A stretch of DNA of 64,000 nucleotides from Lewinella sp. 4G2 (lineage in GTDB: Bacteria > Bacteroidota > Bacteroidia > Chitinophagales > Saprospiraceae), in contig NZ_LVWJ02000014.1 of assembly GCF_001625015.1 (NCBI RefSeq), positions 1,116,001-1,180,000 on the forward strand. The letters are read 5' to 3'. Under the pieces are notes generated by a model. That model ran no database searches and was not told the DNA's origin. It worked only from the letters and a program-made list of their open reading frames with translations. The position numbers and the translations under genes were made by a program. Numbering within the stretch: the stretch's first letter is position 1; the number at the start of each line of letters is the position of its first letter. Positions 18,087-26,272 of the stretch are shown one piece after another.

Positions 18087-19523
18087 CTACAACCACCCAT
18101 AAATCCGTCGCACCAACCCCACCACCTTATCCGTATACGGCGGGTACGCTACGCTCAGATCCAGGAATTTGCGCTCCATCACCGCCCGTTCGTTGGAGAA
18201 CTCCACGAAACCGTGGTAGCCGAAGGACTTCCCGATCCCGGAATTATTCACCCCACCGAAGGGGACCGTCGGGGAGCCACCGCCCAGTAGGTATTCGTTG
18301 ACGAGCAGGCCGCCGGAACTCGTTTCCCGCTTCAGTTTATTGATCGTTTGGCGGTTATTGGATTGGATGTAAAAGGACAGCGGCTTCGGCCGGCGGTTGA
18401 TGATGGCCACGGCTTCGTCCAAGTCTTGATAGGTGACGACGGGCCAGAGCGGGCCGAAGATCTCTTCCGTCATGATGTCCATTTCTTCCGTCACGTCGGT
18501 CAGGATGGTGGGAGCAATGTAGCGGTCTGCGGCGTTGAACTGCCCGCCACAAACTACGGTGGCGCCCTTCGCGACCGCGTCGTCAAATAGCGCCTTGATA
18601 CGCTGGAAATGGCGGTCGGTAATGACGCGGGCGAGGCTGTCCGATTGCTGTGGGTCCTCCCCGTAAAAGCGGGTGATCGACGCGGCAAGTTCACCGACGT
18701 AGCTATCCGCCATGTCTTCGGGTACCAGGACGTAATCCGGCGCAATGCAGGTTTGGCCCGCGTTGAAGAACTTTCCCCACGCGGTATTCTCGGCTGATTT
18801 TCGCTGGTTCACTCCGCGGTCGATCACGGCGGGTGATTTGCCGCCGAGTTCCAGCGTCACGCTCGTCAGGTTTTTCGCGGCGGCGGCCATCACCTTTTTG
18901 CCGATGGCGGGGCTGCCGGTGAAGAAAATGTGGTCGAAGGGCAACGTCGTCAAAAACGCGGCGGTATCGCCTTCGCCCGTCACCACTTTTACCTCCTTTT
19001 CTTCGAATAATTCGTCGAGCATTCGCCGCATGAAGTCGGTCGTGGCGGGGCTCATTTCCGAAGGCTTCACGACCGCCGTACACCCGGCCGCAATGGCGTA
19101 CACCAGGGGCACGAGCGTCAGGTTAAACGGGTAGTTCCACGGGGCGATAATCAGAGCGCTGCCCTTCGGTTCGAGGTAGAGGTAGCTCGTAATCCCGGTC
19201 AGCGCGAGGGCGCCGGGCAGCTTCTTCGGTTCCATCCATTTTTTGAGGTTGGACCGCACGTGGCGCAGGTGGCTCAGCACCACGCCCAGCTCGCTCGTGA
19301 GCGTTTCTACCTCCGGTTTTTTGAAGTCGGCTTGCAGCGCGGCCACCAGTCCGCGCACGTTTTCCTTTTTATTTAGCCAGGCTTCCATCCGGTCCAGTTT
19401 CGCTTTGCGCTGCGCGGCCGTTTGGGCGCTCAACGCGGGTGCAAAGTTCCGTTGCAAGTGGAGTAAGGACCGCAATTGCGCTTCCGTATGGCTCGCCGTG
19501 GTGGAGGGTGGATTCTTCGACAT
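18087..19523 (-). CDS. Aldehyde dehydrogenase (ALDH3-like)
   Basis: A 478-residue NAD(P)-dependent enzyme oxidising aldehydes to acids. LELGGKSPAVID carries the catalytic base glutamate and FFNAGQTCIAPDYVL the nucleophile cysteine. FFTGSPAIGKKVM is the coenzyme-binding loop. The C-terminus (PPYTDKVVGLVRRIYGWL) resembles the extended tail of class 3 / fatty aldehyde dehydrogenases that often touches the membrane. The ATG at 19523 (MSKNPPST) gives normal family length; an in-frame ATG 25 codons upstream is less likely. A TAACTTTG promoter element lies about 77 bp upstream. Its 3' end abuts the 157-bp array. Confidence 0.93.
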   Translation of the reverse strand: MSKNPPSTTASHTEAQLRSLLHLQRNFAPALSAQTAAQRKAKLDRMEAWLNKKENVRGLVAALQADFKKPEVETLTSELGVVLSHLRHVRSNLKKWMEPKKLPGALALTGITSYLYLEPKGSALIIAPWNYPFNLTLVPLVYAIAAGCTAVVKPSEMSPATTDFMRRMLDELFEEKEVKVVTGEGDTAAFLTTLPFDHIFFTGSPAIGKKVMAAAAKNLTSVTLELGGKSPAVIDRGVNQRKSAENTAWGKFFNAGQTCIAPDYVLVPEDMADSYVGELAASITRFYGEDPQQSDSLARVITDRHFQRIKALFDDAVAKGATVVCGGQFNAADRYIAPTILTDVTEEMDIMTEEIFGPLWPVVTYQDLDEAVAIINRRPKPLSFYIQSNNRQTINKLKRETSSGGLLVNEYLLGGGSPTVPFGGVNNSGIGKSFGYHGFVEFSNERAVMERKFLDLSVAYPPYTDKVVGLVRRIYGWL

Positions 19524-19599
19524 GATGGGTAGCTTGAGTAATGGGAAACGGAACAAACCGCCCGTGGTTGCTGGCTGACGATATTCTGAGGGATCCAAC

Positions 19600-19607
19600 C
19601 AAAGTTA
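19600..19607 (-). promoter_or_regulatory. Putative -7 promoter element TAACTTTG
   Basis: TAACTTTG fits TAnnTTTG and lies about 77 bp upstream of the chosen aldehyde dehydrogenase start. No convincing -33 element was found. Confidence 0.4.
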
Positions 19608-19630
19608 AGGGGATTCAGAAGGAAGGTTCT

Positions 19631-20332
19631 TTAGCCCAATAGAAGGAACATTGCCGGTCGTTTCTGTAGTTCAGCGCCGATCTCCGCCTTCCAGTCCTTC
19701 ACGCGGCCGGTGAAGATGTATTCGGACTCGAGCGTCAGGTCGCAGGCCACGGAGAAGAGGGTGTTGGGTTGGAGGGTCGCCAGAGCCACCTCAACGGTAG
19801 CCTGATTCCGGTAGGGCGCTTCGATCCAGAGTTGGGTGGCCCGGTGCTTCCGGCTTTCCCGTTCCAGGCGTTGTAGGTCCTTGGCCAATTGCCCCCGCTT
19901 GGGGCTGAGGTAACCGTGAAAGGTAAAGGCCTGCCCGTTCAGCCCCGCCGCCATGATGCTCAGCAGGATGGCACTTGGTCCGACCAGCGGTACCACCCGT
20001 ACGCTCCGTTGGTGGGCCAGCAGGACGAGTTGGGCGCCGGGGTCGGCCACGCCCGGGGCGCCGGCGTCGCTAAGTAGGCAGACATCCCGGCCGTCGAGGG
20101 CGGGTTGGATCATTTCCTGCAGGTCCTCCGGCCGGGTACGTTTATTCAGTTCGTAGTAATTGCATTCCGGGAGGGGGAGGCCGGCGGCTTTCAGGAAGGC
20201 TCTGCCCACCTTTCCGGTTTCCAGGACGAATTCGCGCACCGGCAGAATGGTCGCCAGCGTGGCGGCGGGCAGCGTGTGCAGGGCCCCTTCACCGAGTGGT
20301 GAGGGGAGGAGGTATAGTTTTCCGTTAGCCAT
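19631..20332 (-). CDS. SAM-dependent methyltransferase, RsmI-like (tetrapyrrole methylase fold)
   Basis: A 233-residue protein with the tetrapyrrole-methylase fold. It begins KLYLLPSPLGEG, has the RsmI-type LLSDAGAPGVADPGAQLV loop near residue 95 and VVPLVGPSAILLSIMAAGLNG, which together bind SAM. RsmI 2'-O-methylates C1402 of 16S rRNA, but this shorter, divergent form is one Bacteroidota carry alongside true RsmI, so the substrate is uncertain. The start at 20332 (MANGKLY) is six bases downstream of a TACCTTG element. It lies downstream of gldD on the same strand with a gap of about 90 bp. Confidence 0.82.
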   Translation of the reverse strand: MANGKLYLLPSPLGEGALHTLPAATLATILPVREFVLETGKVGRAFLKAAGLPLPECNYYELNKRTRPEDLQEMIQPALDGRDVCLLSDAGAPGVADPGAQLVLLAHQRSVRVVPLVGPSAILLSIMAAGLNGQAFTFHGYLSPKRGQLAKDLQRLERESRKHRATQLWIEAPYRNQATVEVALATLQPNTLFSVACDLTLESEYIFTGRVKDWKAEIGAELQKRPAMFLLLG

Positions 20333-20338
20333 TGGTGG

Positions 20339-20345
20339 CAAGGTA
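20339..20345 (-). promoter_or_regulatory. Start-proximal -7-like element TACCTTG
   Basis: TACCTTG followed by CCACCA and then the ATG of the RsmI-like gene. The same arrangement (TACCTTG-CCACCT-ATG) precedes the secreted protein gene at 35850, suggesting a shared promoter/start architecture. Confidence 0.4.
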
Positions 20346-20423
20346 GGTCATCCACACAAAAGCTCCCCCGATCCAATTACTACGCACCCGCGTGAGCGCC
20401 CAAATGCAACTATAAAAAAGTGC

Positions 20424-21020
20424 TTACTGCCAGGAGAAAGTCTCCACTAAATGGAGGATATCTTCCTTCACGTATTCGACGACGGGGGCAATGGAATCGG
20501 GGCGGACCTCCGTATCAAAGTACAGGGCACCGCGGACGAAGTGGGTCGTCGAATCCGTCAGGAAAAACTGGAAGGGGCTGGCGGCGGGGCCGGCAATATC
20601 AAAGGCCAGGCCGTGGACATCCGCCTCGTCGCGGTGGATGACAAACTCCTCAATGTTGCTCGCCCGGTCGTTGTGGACGCCGACCAGCTCAAAGGCTTCC
20701 TCGCGCAAAAACTCCCAGGTTTCTTCCGAATCAATCGGGTAATAACTGAAGTGAACGGACCCGTTCAACTCCTTATCGAGCCGCAGATCAAACCAACAAC
20801 TATCCGGTGGGACGCGGTCAAAAAATAGCTCTTCCCGGACCAGCGATGTGGAGGTCGGCGCCTCAAAACTGAACTGGCAGTAGTCCGTAGTCACCCGCTC
20901 GTACACCCGCTCCGGATAGTTGACCCGGGGGTAGGAACGCGGCTTGGGGATGGGCAGCGCGCCGTCTCCGCAGGAGGAGCAGACAAGTAGTAAGGGAAGG
21001 AGGGTGGCGAGGAGTCGCAT
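20424..21020 (-). CDS. gldD: Gliding motility lipoprotein GldD
   Basis: A 198-residue lipoprotein with a short signal ending VCSSC (Cys17). PKPRSYPRVNYPE, CQFSFEAP, CWFDLRL, and the C-terminal block AASPFQFFLTDSTTHFVRGALYF match GldD, a protein required for gliding and type IX secretion function in Flavobacterium. It would be anchored in the cell envelope facing the periplasm. It is not beside other gld genes here: heptamer block H3 and an antiporter lie upstream and a methyltransferase downstream. The T9SS sorting domains on two proteins in this window are consistent with a working secretion/gliding apparatus encoded elsewhere. Confidence 0.9.
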   Translation of the reverse strand: MRLLATLLPLLLVCSSCGDGALPIPKPRSYPRVNYPERVYERVTTDYCQFSFEAPTSTSLVREELFFDRVPPDSCWFDLRLDKELNGSVHFSYYPIDSEETWEFLREEAFELVGVHNDRASNIEEFVIHRDEADVHGLAFDIAGPAASPFQFFLTDSTTHFVRGALYFDTEVRPDSIAPVVEYVKEDILHLVETFSWQ

Positions 21021-21040
21021 TTTTGGGTTTAGGGCAGTTT

Positions 21041-21188
21041 CTAGTTGCTAGTTTCTAGTAGCGAGTATCGAGTTGCAAGTATCGAGTTGCAAGTATCGAG
21101 TAGCAAGTGCGGTAGCGGAGCGAAGCGACTGTAACAGCGGAGCAAATCAAATATCAAATATCGTTTATCAAATATCGCATATCGATCA
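21041..21188. repeat. Heptamer-repeat block H3 with GC-rich core
   Basis: The first array (21041-21110) is about ten heptamers: CTAGTTG, CTAGTTT, CTAGTAG, CGAGTAT, CGAGTTG, CAAGTAT and so on. The core (21109-21150) shares GTAACAGCGGAGCAAATCA with block H2. The second array has words ATATCAA, ATATCGT, TTATCAA, ATATCGC, ATATCGA. The antiporter's TGA stop (21186-21188) lies in the last heptamer. Confidence 0.9.
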
Positions 21189-23063
21189 AATCCCTTCTTC
21201 CATAACCACCTCTTCCTCATTCGCTCCTTCCGGCAGCGTATTGCCGAGGTAAACGAGGTGATAACCGCCGGCGTCGACGTCGACGGTGGAGAGATCGCGG
21301 GGGATGACGTGCAGCATGCCATCGGGGTGCTTGAGGAAGAGCGGGACGATGACCTTTTCGGTATTGGCCGCGACGAGCAATTCGGCGAATTCCGTATTGC
21401 TAAAGAGTTCCCGTTCGTGAACGACGGACATCTCCCGGTTAGCATCGCTGAAGTTGATAAAATCGTCGCTGTAGCTGAAAATACCGTCGTCGGCGGCTTG
21501 GTGGCGTTTCTTGAGTTCGTCGGCGGTAATCAGGCGGTAGGCGCCGCGTTCGCCGAAGATGGGCGTGTAGCGGGAGAGAGCGTAATCGTTGACCTCGTTG
21601 CTGCCGGTGAAAGCGAGCATGTAGCCGACGTCGAGCAGCTCGTACTGTTCGGCCAGGTCCGTATTGTAGATGTTGGCGACGATGCCCGTCAGCCCTTTTT
21701 CCTTGGCCTTGGCAATGTTGCTGCCGTTGCTGTCCACGACGTACACGTTGCGCCCCTGCTCCTTGATGTAGCTGGCGATCGTAAGGGCAAAATCGTTACC
21801 ACCAAGGATGAGCACCCCGCTGGAAGTATCCTGAATAACGCCCAGTAAGCGGGCGACGAGGCGGGCCGTCGTAGCGTTCAGCAATACCGTACCGAGCACG
21901 ATCATGAAGACCAGTGGCGTGATGTACTCCGCGTTGGGAATCTGCTCCTCCGCCAGCGTGAGGCCGAAGAGAGAAGCGATACCGGCCGCGACGATACCGC
22001 GGGGCCCGACCCAGGAAATGAAGAGTTTCTCCGGCGTACTCAGGTTACCACCAGCAGTGGAAGCGAATACACTGAGGGGCCGTAGCACGAGGGCGACGAA
22101 GGCGAAGAGGGTGATCGGTCGCCAGTCCTTGTAGAGCAACTGGAGCTCTTCCATATCCATGTTCGCGGAGAGCAAAATGAAGAGGATGGAGATGAGCAGG
22201 ACCGAGAGGCTTTCCTTAAAGGAGAGGATCTCCTTAATGCGCGGGACGTCCTTATTCGCCAGTACGAGCCCCATCACGACCACCGCCAGTAGGCCGGATT
22301 CGTGGGCGAGCACGTCGCTCAATACGAAGACCATCAACACGTAGGCGAGGATGAAAACGTTGAGCAGGTAGTGGGGGACGGCGTCCCGCTTAATGATGTG
22401 GTACAGCGCCAATCCCGCCAGGAAACCAAGGGTGCCCCCGTAAAGCAGGATCTCGATAAAGGTGCCAAAGGCGTGGCCGGTAAAGGCCATCCCCCCTTCG
22501 GCGGAACGGATGAATTCGAAAACGAGGACGGCCACCAAAGCCCCGATGGGGTCGATGAGAATGCCCTCCCACTTCAGTACGGTCGAGACATTCTTATTCA
22601 GCGGGATATTCTGTAGGATGGGTGCGATCACCGTTGGGCCCGTCACGATAATAAGACCGGCGAAGAGGAAAGAGATGCTCCACGTCAGGCCCATGATGAA
22701 GTGAGCGGCGAGACCCGCACCGATGAAGGTGATAAGGCTACCGAGGGAGATGAGGCGGAGGATGGACCGCTGGGTCTCCCGTATTTCCTTGAGTTTGAGC
22801 GTGAGCCCACCCTCAAAAAGGATGATACCGATGGCCAGTGAAACGAAATAGAAGAGGCTACGGCCGGGGAAAAGTCCTTTGCCATCGGGCCCACCCGAAA
22901 AGATGGGGCTGATGAGTTTGTCGCCGGATTCCGTCCACAACGTGGAGAGCGGCCCTACGAGGAGGCCGAAGACGATCAGGGGCAGGATGGCGGGTACCTT
23001 GACCTTCCACGCGAGCCACTGCGCGAATATTCCGAGGACGATGATGCCTGCTAATTCTTCCAT
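21186..23063 (-). CDS. Cation:proton antiporter (CPA1) with C-terminal TrkA-N domain
   Basis: A 625-residue inner-membrane antiporter exchanging H+ for Na+ or K+. The first 400 residues form about twelve membrane helices (ESGLLAVVVMGLVLAN and WVGPRGIVAAGIASLFGL are typical NhaP/CPA1 segments, the latter with the conserved Arg). A Rossmann-type regulatory domain follows: GVLILGGNDFALTIASYIKEQ binds a nucleotide and DSNGSN gives the ribose contact. A further C-terminal beta-rich domain may sense ligand. It stands between ybaB (same strand, with a likely terminator between) and gldD. The exact cation cannot be told. Confidence 0.9.
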   Translation of the reverse strand: MEELAGIIVLGIFAQWLAWKVKVPAILPLIVFGLLVGPLSTLWTESGDKLISPIFSGGPDGKGLFPGRSLFYFVSLAIGIILFEGGLTLKLKEIRETQRSILRLISLGSLITFIGAGLAAHFIMGLTWSISFLFAGLIIVTGPTVIAPILQNIPLNKNVSTVLKWEGILIDPIGALVAVLVFEFIRSAEGGMAFTGHAFGTFIEILLYGGTLGFLAGLALYHIIKRDAVPHYLLNVFILAYVLMVFVLSDVLAHESGLLAVVVMGLVLANKDVPRIKEILSFKESLSVLLISILFILLSANMDMEELQLLYKDWRPITLFAFVALVLRPLSVFASTAGGNLSTPEKLFISWVGPRGIVAAGIASLFGLTLAEEQIPNAEYITPLVFMIVLGTVLLNATTARLVARLLGVIQDTSSGVLILGGNDFALTIASYIKEQGRNVYVVDSNGSNIAKAKEKGLTGIVANIYNTDLAEQYELLDVGYMLAFTGSNEVNDYALSRYTPIFGERGAYRLITADELKKRHQAADDGIFSYSDDFINFSDANREMSVVHERELFSNTEFAELLVAANTEKVIVPLFLKHPDGMLHVIPRDLSTVDVDAGGYHLVYLGNTLPEGANEEEVVMEEGI

Positions 23064-23116
23064 TTACCGGGTGGGTTCGGCCGGCCGTTTTGTACGGCGG
23101 CGCTACTAAAATAAGT

Positions 23117-23146
23117 GCGGGCACTCCCCGGTGGGGAAGTGTCCGC
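23117..23146 (-). terminator. Hairpin terminator after ybaB
   Basis: Read on the minus strand, GCGGACACTTCCCC pairs with GGGGAGTGCCCGC across a short loop and is followed by CTTATTTTAG. The position between ybaB's end and the antiporter's start suits an intrinsic terminator. Confidence 0.55.
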
Positions 23147-23214
23147 AGAAGTAAGTTCATTCCGTGACCGCTCGTTTGGTACGGGCGTGATCACGTCAAC
23201 AGGGAAGATAATAA

Positions 23215-23526
23215 TTATCCGCCAAACATGCTGCCGAGGCCGCCGGGGAGGAGGCTGTTCATCATGTTTCCGGCTTGGCCTTGTTCGTACTCGGCGGCTT
23301 TTTCGAGGGCCCGGTTGGTGGCTACGACGAGGAGGTCTTCGAGGCCTTCGGTGTCGGTCAGGTCGATCTGTTCGGTATCGATCTTGACGTTGGTGACCTC
23401 GCGGGCTCCAGTGACGGTCACCGTGACGGCGCCACCGCCGGCTTCGGCGTCAAAAGTTTGGGCGGCGAGTTGCTTGGCCATTTGTTCCTGCATTTGCTGC
23501 ATCTGGCCCATCATGTCTCCTAACAT
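23215..23526 (-). CDS. YbaB/EbfC family nucleoid-associated protein
   Basis: A 103-residue small DNA-binding protein. It starts MLGDMMGQMQQMQEQMAKQLAAQ, a Met/Gln-rich helix typical of the YbaB/EbfC family, followed by the beta-sheet segment VTVTVTGAREVTNVKID and a final helix ending in a Gly-rich tail (LLPGGLGSMFGG). Such proteins form dimers that bind DNA and shape the nucleoid. In many genomes the gene sits next to dnaX and recR; it does not here. Terminator-like hairpins lie on both sides, so it is probably transcribed alone. Confidence 0.92.
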   Translation of the reverse strand: MLGDMMGQMQQMQEQMAKQLAAQTFDAEAGGGAVTVTVTGAREVTNVKIDTEQIDLTDTEGLEDLLVVATNRALEKAAEYEQGQAGNMMNSLLPGGLGSMFGG

Positions 23527-23602
23527 AGTGTACGTGTTTTAGTGCAAGGTAAAGGACTGAGGCCCGCCTTTAGTTGAGCGGCCGGGATGGATAAGCGGCA
23601 CG

Positions 23603-23641
23603 AAAAAGGCCGAGCCCTCCGCGAACGGAGAACTCAGCCTT
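23603..23641 (-). terminator. Intrinsic terminator after the DUF4890-like gene
   Basis: On the minus strand AAGGCTGAG-TT-CTCCG pairs with CGGAG-GG-CTCGGCCTT around a four-base loop, followed by TTTTT. It lies about 40 bp past the stop of the small secreted protein gene. Confidence 0.75.
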
Positions 23642-23678
23642 CTCGATAATCAAACGACTTGTGCGCAAGCGATGCGGC

Positions 23679-24134
23679 TTACTGGCCACTGCGGGCACCG
23701 CCCCGACGGCCTCCGCCGCGCTGGCCTTTGCGTTCTTTCACTTTAGCCTTCATTTCCTCCTGCTTCGCTTCGTAGACCTTGGCCTGCTCCGGCGTGAGGA
23801 TGGCCTTGAGGTCCTGCTGCTGGCTTTCGCGGATGGCCTTGCCATTTTCGCGGACCTCCTTGCGCTGCTCCTTGGTGGCTTCGCGGACTTCGACCATTTC
23901 CTTGGCATGCTTTAGGTTAACGGCCATGACCTTTTCCTGCTGCGCTTCCGTGAGGTTCAGGGCTTTGGTCATGCGTTTGGTCTGCTGCTCGGCGATCTGC
24001 TCCGGGGTGCGCTCGGCGCGTTCGGGGCGGTCCTGCAGGCGGGCCTGGCGACGCTCCTGGTTCTGGGCGTTGACGGTGGTGGCCGTAAAGAGAAGGGCCA
24101 ATGTGAAGAAGAATAACTTGAATGACGTTTTCAT
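23679..24134 (-). CDS. Small secreted Spy/CpxP-like protein (DUF4890-like)
   Basis: A 151-residue exported protein. A signal peptide (about residues 1-23) ends TTVNAQ. The mature part is highly charged and helical: TKRMTKALNLTEAQQEKVMAVN and LKAILTPEQAKVYEAKQEEM resemble the LTxxQ repeats of Spy/CpxP periplasmic chaperone-like proteins. The tail is a Gly/Arg-rich basic stretch (GQRGGGRRGGARSGQ). It likely acts in the periplasm, perhaps in envelope stress or metal response; this is inferred from the family. It is followed by a strong intrinsic terminator. Confidence 0.8.
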   Translation of the reverse strand: MKTSFKLFFFTLALLFTATTVNAQNQERRQARLQDRPERAERTPEQIAEQQTKRMTKALNLTEAQQEKVMAVNLKHAKEMVEVREATKEQRKEVRENGKAIRESQQQDLKAILTPEQAKVYEAKQEEMKAKVKERKGQRGGGRRGGARSGQ

Positions 24135-24519
24135 CGGTTTATGATTTTGATGATGCGGAATAACTCTAACGGTGAAAGCGTATCGCCGGTTGCTTATTCC
24201 CTAATGCCCTTCAAAGATGCGGGGAGGGGTGGGGGCGGGCAATTATTTTCAACGAACTGGGGGAGTTTGTCAATGAACGGCATGGATGTTGGTGCTATTT
24301 TCAACAAGAAGTAAAGGAGGATAAGGAGGTATAAGAGGTAAGGTGTTGAGACTTTGGCTTGGTTTAGATCACTTTGTGTTTTTGTGTCGAGCCCGCTGCA
24401 GGCGATAGTAGCTTCTTTATATTCAGGGAGCAAGCGTTCATTGATAAGTTCCATGCGTTCGTTGAAGAAATGCCGTTTTTAGTGCGCTTGGCCCCAACTT
24501 TACCGCCCAACTCAACTAC
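24135..24519. other. Intergenic region between divergent genes, no gene seen
   Basis: About 385 bp upstream of both the small secreted protein gene and the LytS-type kinase. It holds a purine-rich stretch near 24308-24345 (GGAGGATAAGGAGGTATAAG) resembling one at 58679-58712 and compatible with a 7-bp period. An 86-codon minus-strand frame runs through it but has no family features and a low-complexity centre, so it is not called. Confidence 0.5.
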
Positions 24520-25551
24520 ATGTTTCGCAAAATTCCCCTCCTGCAAGTATTGCTGCAAGCCCTGGCCTGGGCGGCCGTATGGTTCCTGGTGTTCTTTGTT
24601 CTGACGGGAGCTTTCGACAATCCGTGGCGGTACATCAAGCGGATCTGGCCGGCGCTGGTGGGGATATTTATTGTGGTGACGGTGAATGGTACGATTTTAC
24701 TGCCCAAGCTCTACTTCCGGAGCCGGACAGCCTATCTGTTAGTGGGCTTGGTATTGGTGATCGGCTTATCCATCTTACTGCACTGGGCTTATCCTTTGCT
24801 GAGTGGCTTCAACGGGCGGAGTGCCGGACAGCTACGGGGTGGCGGGGGAGCGGCGGCACTGCGTTACCTTTTGCCGCTAGGATTGGCCTTTTTCGGCTCC
24901 GCCCTCTTTGCAGTGACAAAGGTGGCCAACGAGCAGCAGCGCCGGGTGCTGGAAGTGAACGGGGAGCGATTGGCGACGGAGATGAAACTGTTGAAGTCGC
25001 AGATCAACCCCCACTTCCTGTTTAATAGCCTCAATAATATCTATACCCTCACTTTGCTGCAGGATGAGCGCGGGCCGGAGAGCCTGCTGCGCCTGTCTAA
25101 TATGCTACGCTATATGCTTTACGAAGCCGAGGGCGATACGGTGCCGCTTTCGCGGGAGTTGGATTACCTGCGCAATTACGTCAACCTGATGAAGTTGAAG
25201 GACAGTGCCGGGCTTAACGTGCGGCTGGAGCTGGATGCGAGCCAACCTAATTTACCGGTGGCGCCGCTGCTCTTCATCACCTTCGTGGAGAATGCCTTCA
25301 AACACGGACGGATCGAGGACGTGGCGGAGGGATACATTGATATTAAATTAAATACGGATGCTGGTGGCAAGGTGGATTTTACCGTCACCAATAACCTTCC
25401 CCAACAAGATGGGCCGAAGGATGACGTTGGTGGTATTGGCCTCGATAACCTCCGCAAGCGGCTGGCCCTGCTCTATCCCGATCGGCATACGCTGCGGGTG
25501 ACTAACGATGGAACCACCTTCACCGCCCACTTACAACTCCAAACCCGATGA
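24520..25551 (+). CDS. LytS-type sensor histidine kinase
   Basis: A 343-residue inner-membrane kinase of the His_kinase (LytS/YehU) family. Four hydrophobic helices span about residues 10-135. A helix then leads to the phospho-acceptor motif SQINPHFLFNSLNNIY with His165. The ATPase part has FVENAFKHG (N box) and GGIGLDNLRKRL (G box). Its stop overlaps the start of the LytTR regulator as ATGA, so the two are co-translated and form a cognate pair. The signal is unknown; no extracytoplasmic sensor domain is present, so it may sense something in the membrane. Confidence 0.93.
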   Translation: MFRKIPLLQVLLQALAWAAVWFLVFFVLTGAFDNPWRYIKRIWPALVGIFIVVTVNGTILLPKLYFRSRTAYLLVGLVLVIGLSILLHWAYPLLSGFNGRSAGQLRGGGGAAALRYLLPLGLAFFGSALFAVTKVANEQQRRVLEVNGERLATEMKLLKSQINPHFLFNSLNNIYTLTLLQDERGPESLLRLSNMLRYMLYEAEGDTVPLSRELDYLRNYVNLMKLKDSAGLNVRLELDASQPNLPVAPLLFITFVENAFKHGRIEDVAEGYIDIKLNTDAGGKVDFTVTNNLPQQDGPKDDVGGIGLDNLRKRLALLYPDRHTLRVTNDGTTFTAHLQLQTR

Positions 25552-26261
25552 ATACCCTCAACTGCCTGGTCGTGGACGACGAGGAACTGGCCCGCCGGCT
25601 CGTCATCAATTACTGTGAACGGGTGCCCTACCTCAACGTCGTCGGGGAAGCCGCTAACCCACTCATTGCGTCCCAACTTTTGCGGGAACATGACGTGGAC
25701 ATCCTTTTTCTGGATATCCAGATGCCGGAGATGAAAGGCACCGATCTCCTGCGGACCCTTCGCCACCCGCCCGCCGTCATTCTTACGACGGCCTATTCCG
25801 AATACGCACTCGAATCTTACGAGTTGGACGTGACGGATTACCTGCTGAAACCCTTTTCTTTCGAGCGTTTCCTCAAAGCGGTAGGGAAGGTGTCGGAGTC
25901 GCGGCCCGGCCCTGTCTCCCCCATTTACTCCGCACCCGCGGCAGCGCCCGAAAAATCGTACCAACTCGTCAAATCCGAACACAAACTATTTCGGATCGCG
26001 CACGCGGATATCCTGTACGTGGAATCCGCCCGCGAATACGTGATTTACCACACTGCGACGGGGAAAACAATGGCACTCGGCTCCCTCAAAGCGCTGGAGG
26101 AGAGCCTGCCTGCTAATTTTATGCGTATCCACAAAAGCTACATTGTAGCGAAGGATAAGGTGGAGATGCTGGAGGGGAACCAGGTGAAAGTGGGCGCGAA
26201 AATGTTGCCGGTGGGGGGCAGTTATCGGGAGGTGGTGAAGGGAACTTTATTCGAAAAATAA
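25548..26261 (+). CDS. LytTR-family response regulator
   Basis: A 237-residue regulator. The receiver domain (1-120) has the phospho-acceptor Asp56 in LFLDIQMPEMKG, the switch Thr in ILTTAYSEYA and Lys in LLKPFSFERF. A linker SAPAAAPEK is encoded by a perfect copy of the 18-bp motif. The LytTR DNA-binding domain (about 140-237) contains YVESAREYVIYH and FMRIHKSYIVA. It overlaps the kinase gene by four bases. It ends 11 bp before the convergent amylase gene; CAGGT/ACCTG at 26266-26284 may form a weak shared terminator. A decayed second copy of its LytTR domain lies 2 kb away. Confidence 0.94.
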   Translation: MNTLNCLVVDDEELARRLVINYCERVPYLNVVGEAANPLIASQLLREHDVDILFLDIQMPEMKGTDLLRTLRHPPAVILTTAYSEYALESYELDVTDYLLKPFSFERFLKAVGKVSESRPGPVSPIYSAPAAAPEKSYQLVKSEHKLFRIAHADILYVESAREYVIYHTATGKTMALGSLKALEESLPANFMRIHKSYIVAKDKVEMLEGNQVKVGAKMLPVGGSYREVVKGTLFEK

Positions 26262-26272
26262 GGGGCAGGTAA

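Noticed and set aside
24194-24454. 86-codon minus-strand frame upstream of the kinase gene
   Set aside because: Its centre is low-complexity repeat, it has no family features, and it lies in a divergent control region.
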